Shown here: positions 56,413-64,000 of the stretch, piece after piece | How positions within the stretch are numbered: position 1 is the first letter of the stretch | Layout of the letters: each line of letters begins with the position of its first letter | Source: Riptortus pedestris | Lineage: Eukaryota; Arthropoda; Insecta; Hemiptera; Alydidae | Assembly (NCBI GenBank): GCA_019009955.1 | Contig: CM032229.1 | Coordinates: forward strand, 195,100,001-195,164,000 | Length of the DNA stretch: 64,000 bases | Reading direction: 5' to 3' | Made by a program: the position numbers and the translations under genes | Notes under the pieces: generated by a model | The model's database searches: none | What the model was told of the DNA's origin: nothing | Seen by the model: the letters and a program-made list of their open reading frames with translations, nothing else

Positions 56413-57046
56413 TGTTACGTTTTTATTTACCAAAACCATTAATAAACGTTTTTAATAAGAGTTCTTTTGGATTGCAAAATTAAATACTCGCAAGTTTCAC
56501 AGTTTTTATCACTGCAAAATTTATTTCACAATGCACAATAAACTTGGTGATTATTCTTAATTAATACTCACAGTATACACTGACAGCGTTACTGTTCTTC
56601 AAAGAGTCAAAGTCCAATATTCACTGAAATTCACAGAAAGACGGCACTGCACTGTCCTTTGCTTCGCGGCACTGCACTGTCTTCTACTTCGCGGCACTGC
56701 ACTGTCTTAAACACGGCACTAAACTGTTACTTACAGTCACGGCACAACACTGTTCTTCTTATAAAAACACTTTACCGCACTGTACTAAGTCGCACTGTAG
56801 CACTGATGTGAACATCAAGACAGGTGAGAATAAAAACTGCCTCGCTCCCGGCAGGCCCTCTATATATAGGGTCGCGGCATACATCAAAGGGGAATTGTCT
56901 AGTTCATTCGACGTCTGGCTGGAAGGTACTGGTCAGACCTAGAACATTCTATCGGTCTCTTTGATCTACGTCACACTTTCCAAATACGCGACTCTCTCTC
57001 TCTCTCTCTCTCTGAAGGATTATTCATCTATTTAATTTTCGCAACA
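56413..57046 (-). repeat. 3' LTR
   Basis: Bounded by TGTTACG and CGCAACA on the plus strand (TGTTGCG...CGTAACA in element orientation). Contains three GGCACTGCACTGTC repeats and a (CT)n tract. 12 bp after the pol stop. Confidence 0.92.
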
Positions 57047-57057
57047 CTGCCGCCCAC

Positions 57058-60000
57058 TTAAGCCTTTTCGTCCCGAATAGGCTCAATATCGCCGTTGCCA
57101 TACTTGGCTAGTCGCTCTAGGTGTACCACTTTCATTTTAGACCTCGGATTGTGGTATCTCTGTATCCGGTAGACAACGTCGTTCAATCTCTTGATCACCT
57201 TGTAAGGTCCCTCCCAGTGCGTTTGCAATTTCGGGGATAGTCCTTTCTTTCGTTGTGGGTTAAATAGTAGAACCATTTGCCCTTCAGTGAATCCTTCCGT
57301 ATTTGCTGCCCGATCATATCTGGCTTTCATCTTATCACCTGTCATTTTAATACGGTTGCGTACAAACTCATGGAGCTCATGCAGGTCTTCCTGTGCCTGG
57401 GGAGTATTTCCATTGTCTTCGCAGGACGGTCCGGGTTTGGCCCCAAATTCCAAATCCGCTGGTAGTCTTAATTCTGCTCCAAATAAGATTTTTGCCGGAG
57501 TACGTGAGGTGGAATCATGGTTTGCCGACCGGTAAGCCAGTAGTAATTTGGGTATGTGCACATCCCAATCCCTTTGGTGTGTGCTAACCACTTTTCTGAG
57601 GTATTCCTCCAGTGTCCGAATAAATCTTTCGACCATGCCATCATATTGTGGATGAAGCGGTGTCGTCCTTGTCTTTTTGATGCCATACAATTCACACATT
57701 TCCTTGAATATGGCCGATTCGAAATTTCGGCCCTGGTCAGAATGAAGTTCTATTGGAACCCCGTATCGGCACACCCAATTATTTACAAAGGCATCTACAA
57801 CCGTTTTCGACTCCTGGTTTGGGATGGCATATACTTCGGGCCATTTACTGAAGTAGTCCATTACAACTAGGACATACCGGTTTCCAGCCTCACTGACAGG
57901 GAATGGACCAGCAACATCCATGGCTATCCGCTCGAAAGGGGCGCCTGCGTTGTACAGCTGAAGTTTGCCACGACTTCTTCTCGTTGGACCCTTGGCTGCA
58001 ATGCACTGCTCGCAATTGGCTATCCAATCGGTTACAGATTGCTGACATCCCACCCAGTAAAATCGTTGTTTTATCTTTTCCAGGGTTTTTGTAATGCCCA
58101 GATGGCCGCCGCTGGGACCATTATGGAACTGCTTCAACACCTCATTTATCTTGGAAGTGGGCACGACAATTAGGTCGGTTGTGGTTTTGCCATCTGCACT
58201 CTCCCAAGATCGATATAAGCAGCCCTCTACCAGTTTTAGGCTATTCCACTGAACCCAGTATGATTTCGCAAGTGGGCTTTCAGCTGATTTCTCATTTCGG
58301 GTTGGTTTTCTGTTGCATTCCTTAGCCGATATAATCTTCGCCAGAATCGGGTCATCTTTCTGAGCCTTCGACCAGTCCTCGTCGGAGCCAATACGGGTAA
58401 GTCGCACATCAATCACGCTTTCCTCTTTCTCGGCTTTAGTACAATGTTTGCATTCTATGTTACAAGGCCGTCTTGAAAGGGCGTTATTGTGTTTCCCACC
58501 TTTTCGATGCTCGATGCTGAAATCATAGCTCTGCAGACGTTCATTCCATCGTGCCAGCTGACCTTCTGGGTTCTTGAACTGCAGCAGCCAACGTAGTGCC
58601 GAGTGGTCCTTTCTTAAGGTGAAGTGTTGACCATACAAGTATTTGTGGTAATGTTTGACGCACTCCAACACTGCCAGAAGCTCCCGTCGGGTAACACAAT
58701 AATTTCTTTCGGGCTTGGAGAGTACCCTGCTGTAGTAGCCAATGACTCTTTCTGCTCCATTAACTACTTGAGAAAGAACTCCTCCTATTCCATAGCCACT
58801 GGCGTCCGTATCAATTATGAACTTCTGTCCAGCGATTGGATAGGCAAGGACAGGTGCTGTGCACAAGAGTTCCTTGAGCCTCTGGAAAGCATCTTCCGCT
58901 CCCTCACTCCAGTGGTATGGTCGCGACTTTTTGGTTAGCTCGTGCAAGCTGGCAGCTACCTGAGCGAAGTTTGGCAAGAATCTCCTGTAGTATGTGCAAA
59001 GCCCCAGGAAGCTACGCAGCTCGTGAAGATTTCGTGGTCGAGGCCAGTCCTTTACTGCCCGTATTTTGTCCTCGTCAGTGGAGATGCCCTCTGCTGTTAC
59101 CCGATGTCCCAAGTATTTGACCTCTTTCTGAAACAGAGCACATTTCTTTATGCTTAACTTCAGCCCAGCTGCTGTTATGCGACTAAATACTTCATCCAGG
59201 TTTTTAAGATGTTCTTCGAAAGTCTTCCCCATAACGATTATGTCATCTAGATACAACAAGCATGTCTTCCAATTGAGACCCTTTAGCAAACGTTCCATTA
59301 AACGCTCAAAAGTAGCTGGGGCGTTGCAGAGCCCAAATGGCATCACCTTGAACTGCCATAAACCATTGCTAGAGCTAAAGGCGGTTTTCTCTTTGTCCTT
59401 ATCGGCTATCTCTACTTGCCAGTAGCCGCTTTGCAAGTCCAAGGTAGAAAACCATTTCGTTCCAGACAACGTGTCTAAGGTGTCGTCAATTCTTGGCAGC
59501 GGATAACTGTCTTTCTTGGTGACGTCATTGAGTTTTCTGTAGTCGACGCAGAATCTGGTGCTGCCGTCTTTCTTCTTTACTAGAACTATTGGCGAGCTCC
59601 ACGGACTCGAAGATGGTTCAATGACTCCATTCCGCTCCATTTCGTTGACAAGTTCTTTAACTTCGTTCCGCTTCGCTAGGCTAACACTCCTGGGTGCCTG
59701 TTTTATAGGTCTCGCTTCACCGGTATTTATTTCATGTTTCACTGCAGCTGTTCTACCTGGGCTTTTATTGCTTAGGGCGAAGACGGATGCATGTGCTCTT
59801 AGCAACTCCTTTGCCTTGTTTCTTTCAGGCGATGTCAGTCCTTTCATCCACTTTTCCTCTTCTTCTGCAAGTAGTTCGCGCTCCTTGGCTGTCATTTTTG
59901 GGCATCCTGAATTTTTGGCACAGTTAATTATTGCTTCTGCTGGCTCACATTGACCTATTTCAAAATTTTTGTTAATGATCTTCTCATTGTTGGATAGGTT

Positions 60001-60231
60001 AAGTACTCTCACCGGAACTCGTCCATCGTCGCAGGTTTTCACGAGGGCTTTAGCTGTTATAATGTCATCTTTAAGTTCTTTAGGTTCTACTACCCACAAC
60101 CGGTTATCCTCACAATCTTCTTCCACACGCGCCCATACTAAGGTTTCCGACTGGGGTGGTAATTTCTGGCGTCCGACGGTAAATAGCCTCCTTACTGTGG
60201 TCTTGCTCTCATATCCTACATTTGCGCCAGA
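57058..60231 (-). pseudogene. pol: Gypsy pol: reverse transcriptase, RNase H, integrase
   Basis: A frame of about 1057 codons with the replication and integration enzymes. Counting from 60126: SPWSSPIVLVKKKDG and FCVDYRKLND (about 170-200), the polymerase site YLDDII (about 291), RNase H with DTDAS (about 437) and RRELLAV, and the integrase zinc finger H-x-H...C-x2-C (NCEQC, about 672-705). The catalytic triad is MDVAGPF, HSDQGRNFES and MVERF, spaced D35E. The element would polymerise, degrade RNA and insert cDNA. Oddities: at about 58490 the RNase H end reads GGKHNNALSRR, lacking the acidic residue usual in the NxxAD motif, and the frame is out of register with protease by one base near 60225. 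This copy may therefore be defective. It ends 12 bp before the LTR. Confidence 0.93.
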
Positions 60232-60600
60232 TCATAACTTGTTGACCCATGTGCAGATTGATACCGTGGGCTATCATGAAGTCTGCACCGATGATCACTT
60301 CGTCCACTATGTCGGCGACAACAAATACATGATCGGCGCTAGTGTTGGCGATAGTCAGTCGAACCTTGGCTCTTCCATAGACGGTGGCTGATTCCCCAGT
60401 AGCAGTGCGCAGTCGAACGTCGTTTAATGGTTCCACTGATCCTTTTACCAAATCGGGCCTAATTATTGACTGCGACGCCCCTGTGTCTATGGTGAGAATC
60501 TGCTTCCTTCCGTTAATGAGTCCACGAGCTGTAAGGTTGCTATTCTGCTGTTGTATTATGGAAATGGAGATTGTGGGGCCAGCGGTTGTAGGAGCTAGCT
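60209..60600 (-). pseudogene. Gypsy aspartic protease, out of frame with pol
   Basis: The minus frame reads LINGRKQILTIDTGASQS then IIRPDLVKG. The DTGA active site (about 60477-60488) and the later IIGADFM flap-end motif (about 60280) mark a retroviral-type aspartic protease, which matures the polyprotein. It is in the -1 frame relative to gag, as expected for programmed frameshifting. It ends in a stop at 60209 while pol continues in the gag frame. The second shift is unusual and probably a mutation. Confidence 0.85.
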
Positions 60601-60624
60601 CTTGCCCCTCAGTGCTAGCTCGTT

Positions 60625-61989
60625 TTAGTTTAACGGTGTCTCTTGAGAATTGGGGTTATTCATCCGTTTGTTCTCCCTTGGTGGCGAAACAGATCTTGAC
60701 CTTTTCTTTGGTGATTTACAGTTACGTTGAAAATGGCCGGCTTTGCCACAGTTGAAGCACTTTGAGCGTGATCTGTTCCTTTGCTCCTCCATTATTCGCT
60801 TGACTAAATCTTCTATGTCACTCCTTGACATTTGGGCATCATTTTGAATATCAGCCTCAAGACGTCGCACCTTGAGGACTTGTGGTTTTGAAATTACTTT
60901 AGCGGTCTCCTGGGCTAGCGCATAAGAGATGGTTTCAGCAAAGGATGATTTTTGCGTAGCACACACCGCGAATTTAACGTCTGGATCTCGTATACCATTC
61001 ACAAATGCTTCAATCTTGAACTGATCCAAGAATGGATGATTTTCACCTGGGTAAGTCAGCTGCACTAGACGTTCGATTTCCATGGCAAAATCTTGTAGTG
61101 TCTCGTTCGGTTTCTGCACTCTGCCCCTTAGTTCCATCCTGTAAAGTTCTCGTTTATGCTCACCGCCAAACTTGCGCTGTAATGCCAACATAATGTCCTC
61201 ATAATTGTTCCTACAAGCTGATGGTAAACTCTCCAGGATTTCTGCAGCGTTTCCCTTCAGTGCCAAAATCAATTCTACCGCCTTCTCTTCATTATTCCAT
61301 CCGTTTCTACTGGCCACCGTCTCAAATTGGAATTTAAAAACATTAAATGGTACATTACCGTCAAAAGTTGGGGTCTTTATTTTGCTGGAATTTTCTGAAA
61401 TGAGCCTCACCGGACCCTCTCGAACATGTAGATTATCCATTTGGAATTGTAGCTCACGTATTTCATCGTCCATCTTTCTTTCTAGGTTGGTCATTTTCTC
61501 TTCAACGTTCTTCTTAATGCCGCAGAGTTTTTCATCAAACTCGCCGACTCTCTGCTCTATTGCTCTCAATACCTCTGATATTTCGTGGAGTTTTTGGTTT
61601 GTTGTTCTAGAAGCTTCCTGAAGTTCCTGTCTGACTTCCGTGAGGATTTTCTCACTGTTGCTTCTAGAAGCTTCTTCTAATCTTTCGTAGTTAGCTCTAG
61701 AAGCTTCTTCTAATCTTTCGTAATTAGCTCTAGAAGCTTCCAAAAGTTTCTGGTTATTTTCCATCATAGCGGCTAAAATTGCATTTAAGTCTAAATTGCT
61801 GCTTGACGTAGGAGTACTTACAGCAATGTCTTCTTTATCGTCAAACTCGTGTGTACTTATATCGATTCCTCGTCTTTGGAATTCATCTGTCAACCGCCTT
61901 TGTAATTCAGCCTTATTTCCTGTTGTTGGGATATCCAGTTTAGCCAGCTCCTTCTTCAGCTGTTCCACTTTTAGTTCTTCAAACTTCAT
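60625..61989 (-). CDS. gag: Gypsy Gag with SAP domain and zinc knuckle
   Basis: About 454 residues starting MKFEELKVEQLKKELAKL at 61989, the first ATG after the primer site (a longer frame begins inside the LTR without an ATG and is rejected). Residues ~1-35 look like a SAP motif (DNA/RNA binding), an unusual Gag head. Residues ~85-190 are coiled coil with tandem EEASRANYERL repeats. The middle (VPFNVFKFQFETVASRNGW to IEAFVNGIRDPDVKFAV) is the capsid fold of gypsy Gag. The C-terminal CFNCGKAGHFQRNC is a CCHC knuckle for packaging RNA. No internal stop. The protein would form the particle shell. Confidence 0.9.
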   Translation of the reverse strand: MKFEELKVEQLKKELAKLDIPTTGNKAELQRRLTDEFQRRGIDISTHEFDDKEDIAVSTPTSSSNLDLNAILAAMMENNQKLLEASRANYERLEEASRANYERLEEASRSNSEKILTEVRQELQEASRTTNQKLHEISEVLRAIEQRVGEFDEKLCGIKKNVEEKMTNLERKMDDEIRELQFQMDNLHVREGPVRLISENSSKIKTPTFDGNVPFNVFKFQFETVASRNGWNNEEKAVELILALKGNAAEILESLPSACRNNYEDIMLALQRKFGGEHKRELYRMELRGRVQKPNETLQDFAMEIERLVQLTYPGENHPFLDQFKIEAFVNGIRDPDVKFAVCATQKSSFAETISYALAQETAKVISKPQVLKVRRLEADIQNDAQMSRSDIEDLVKRIMEEQRNRSRSKCFNCGKAGHFQRNCKSPKKRSRSVSPPRENKRMNNPNSQETPLN

Positions 61990-62010
61990 TTTTGTTGATT
62001 TTAATTTTGC

Positions 62011-62029
62011 AATCCCACTTCTGACACCA
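62011..62029 (-). promoter_or_regulatory. Primer-binding site, tRNA-Leu
   Basis: The plus strand reads AATCCCACTTCTGACACCA, identical to the 3' end (with CCA) of eukaryotic tRNA-Leu(CAG) as I recall it. It is two bases from the 5' LTR. The minus-strand RNA would anneal that tRNA to prime reverse transcription. Confidence 0.85.
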
Positions 62030-62031
62030 GT

Positions 62032-62658
62032 TGTTACGTTTTTATTTACCAAAACCAGTAATAAACGTTTTTAATAAGAGTTCTTTTGGATTGCAAAATT
62101 AAATACTCGCAAGTTTCACAGTTTTTATCACTGCAAAATTTATTTCACAATGCACAATAAACTTGGTGATTATTCTTAATTACTACTCACAGTATACACT
62201 GACAGCGTTACTGTTCTTCAAAGAGTCACAGTCCAATATTCACTGAAATTCACAGAAAGACGGCACTGCACTGTCCTTTGCTTCGCGGCACTGCACTGTC
62301 TTCTACTTCGCGGCACTGCACTGTCTTAAACACGGCACTAAACTGTTACTTACAGTCACGGCACAAACTGTTCTTCTTATAAAAACACTTTACCGCACTG
62401 TACTAAGTCGCACTGTAGCACTGATGTGAACATCAAGACAGGTGAGAATAAAAACTGCCTCGCTCCCGGCAGGCCCTCTATATATAGGGTCGCGGCATAC
62501 ATCAAAGGGGAATTGTCTAGTTCATTCGACGTCTGGCTGGAAGGTACTGGTCAGACCTAGAACATTCTATCGGTCTCTTTGATCTACGTCACACTTTCCA
62601 AATACGCGACTCTCTCTCTCTCTCTGATGGATTATTCATCTATTTAATTTTCGCAACA
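62032..62658 (-). repeat. 5' LTR
   Basis: Same termini as the 3' LTR and near-identical over 627 bp. It differs mainly by a shorter (CT)n tract. Confidence 0.92.
62479..62486 (-). promoter_or_regulatory. LTR TATA box
   Basis: CCCTATATATAGAGGGCC on the minus strand of the LTR (also at about 56860-56870 in the 3' LTR) is a good TATA element upstream of the LTR body, so the likely element promoter. Confidence 0.6.
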
Positions 62659-62755
62659 CTGCCGCCCACTTAAGCCTTTTCGTCCCGAATAGGCTCAATA
62701 TCGCCTCAAGTAAGTACTCAACCATCAGCCAATGACGACGGTCTCCACCGAGAGG
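62659..62755 (-). repeat. Extra pol-end segment outside the 5' LTR
   Basis: 62659-62705 is identical to 57047-57093, that is the pol C-terminus, stop and polypurine region that normally precede a 3' LTR. Then come 50 bp of sequence seen nowhere else here, after which the satellite resumes. Confidence 0.9.
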
Positions 62756-64000
62756 TATGACAAGGATAGAAAGCCTCTAGTTGGTGGTGTAACTTGGGCA
62801 AACATTAACTGATTTAATCAATAGATATTCTTAAACCTAACTAAATATATAATAATATGAAAAGGATAGAAAGCCTCTAGTTGGTGGTGTAACTTGGGCA
62901 AACATTAACTGATTTAATCAATAGACATTCTTAAACATAACTAAATATATAATAATATGAAAAGGATAGAAAGCCTCTAGTTGGTGGTGTAACTTGGGCA
63001 AACATTAACTGATTTAATCAATAGACATTCTTAAACATAACTAAATATATAATAATATGAAAAGGATAGAAAGCCTCTAGTTGGTGGTGTAACTTGGGCA
63101 AACATTAACTGATTTAATCAATAGACATTCTTAAACCTAACTAAATATAATAATAATATGAAAAGGTTAGAAAGCCTCTAGTTGGTGGTGTAACTTGGGC
63201 AAACATTAACTGATTTAATCAATAGACATTCTTAAACCTAACTAAATATATAATAATATGAAAAGGATAGAAAGCCTCTAGTTGGTGGTGTAACTTGGGC
63301 AAACATTAACTGATTTAATCAATAGACATTCTTAAACCTAACTAAATATATAATAATATGAAAAGGGTAGAAAGCCTCTAGTTGGTGGTGTAACTTGGGC
63401 AAACATTAACTGATTTAATCAATAGACATTCTTAAACCTAACTAAATATATAATAATATGAAAAGGATAGAAAGCCTCTAGTTGGTGGTGTAACTTGGGC
63501 AAACATTAACTGATTTAATCAATAGACATTCTTAAACATAACTAAATATATAATAATATGAAAAGGATAGAAAGCCTCTAGTTGGTGGTGTAACTTGGGC
63601 AAACATTAACTGATTTAATCAATAGACATTCTTAAACCTAACTAGATATATAATAATATGAAAAGGATAGAAAGCCTCTAGTTGGTGGTGTAACTTGGGC
63701 AAACATTAACTGATTTAATCAATAGACATTCTTAATCAGAGCTAAATATATAATAATATGAACAGGGTAGAAAGCCTCTAGTTGGTGGTGTAACTTGGGC
63801 AAACATTAACTGATTTAATCAATAGACATTCTTAAACCTAACTAAATATATAATAATATGAAAAGGATAGAAAGCCTCTAGTTGGTGGTGTAACTTGGGC
63901 AAACATTAACTGATTTAATCAATAGACATTCTTAAACCTAACTAAATATATAATAATATGAAAAGGGTAGAAAGCCTCTAGTTGGTGGTGTAACTTGGGC
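62756..64000. repeat. 100-bp satellite array, right block (12+ units)
   Basis: The same unit as 54400-56412, resuming at GACAAGGATAGAAAGCC and running off the window. One unit has a GAGC for ACCTAAC change at about 63737. Confidence 0.97.

Larger units (their letters stand above)
56413..62658 (-). mobile_element. Ty3/gypsy LTR retrotransposon, nearly complete
   Basis: LTRs of 634 and 627 bp flank gag, protease and pol on the minus strand, with a tRNA-Leu primer site. The two LTRs differ by about four substitutions, a one-base indel and a (CT)n length change, so the insertion is young. It sits inside the 100-bp satellite. No target-site duplication is visible, because 47 bp of the element's own internal sequence lies outside the 5' LTR. 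Confidence 0.93.

Noticed and set aside
61990..62052. Longer Gag start inside the LTR
   Set aside because: It has no ATG (TTG at 62050-62052) and would be translated through the tRNA primer site. The ATG at 61987-61989 is preferred.

Overview
The window is eukaryotic, gene-poor and dominated by repeats. It most likely comes from a large insect genome. Three things point there: two first exons of an animal globin with spliced GT-AAGT donors, a repeat fauna typical of arthropods (Helitron-like units, Penelope-like, R2-like and Jockey-like retroelements, piggyBac-like transposons, a Ty3/gypsy element), and many long dinucleotide tracts. No bacterial operon, CRISPR array, rRNA or canonical tRNA gene was seen. 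The order of insect cannot be settled from the sequence alone. Layout: 1-9.1 kb holds small interspersed repeats, a LINE tail, a Penelope fragment with a hammerhead-like motif, a 42-bp minisatellite and a Helitron. 9.2-10.8 kb is a decayed piggyBac-like element sitting in the TTAA of a palindromic repeat. 11-11.5 kb is a C15A minisatellite. 11.7-13.7 kb is a 5' piece of a Jockey-type LINE. 14-15.4 kb holds R2-like and Penelope fragments. 16.2-23.6 kb is a run of Helitron-like DNA ending in a head-to-tail array of ~780-bp units. 24.5 kb is globin first exon 1. 27 kb is a CA/CG tract, 28.1-31.9 kb a 41-bp minisatellite of about 91 units, and 33-41 kb diverged Helitron-like pieces plus a second, two-unit Helitron array. 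41.3-43.4 kb is a Penelope fragment whose 3' region has expanded into a 44-bp minisatellite. 45.9 and 47.6 kb are further minisatellites. 50-51.1 kb is a second piggyBac-like element, and 52.26 kb is globin first exon 2. 54.4-64 kb is a 100-bp satellite interrupted by a nearly complete Ty3/gypsy element. The only convincing host coding sequence is the globin pair. Both exons are on the plus strand, both are 182 coding nucleotides long, both begin with a possible N-myristoylation signal and both end in a phase-2 donor. They are either the first exons of two tandem globin X-like genes or alternative first exons of one gene whose remaining exons lie beyond the window or in sequence I could not recognise. 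Points of most interest: (1) the duplicated acylated globin first exons; (2) three hammerhead-ribozyme-like motifs, each beside a Penelope fragment; (3) a 44-bp minisatellite whose ancestor is visible as a single copy in another Penelope fragment in this window; (4) two different piggyBac families inserted at the same TTAA of the same palindromic repeat family; (5) tandem Helitron-like arrays; (6) a gypsy element inside a satellite, with 47 bp of its own internal 3' end outside its 5' LTR and an old relative of its LTR at the edge of the satellite.
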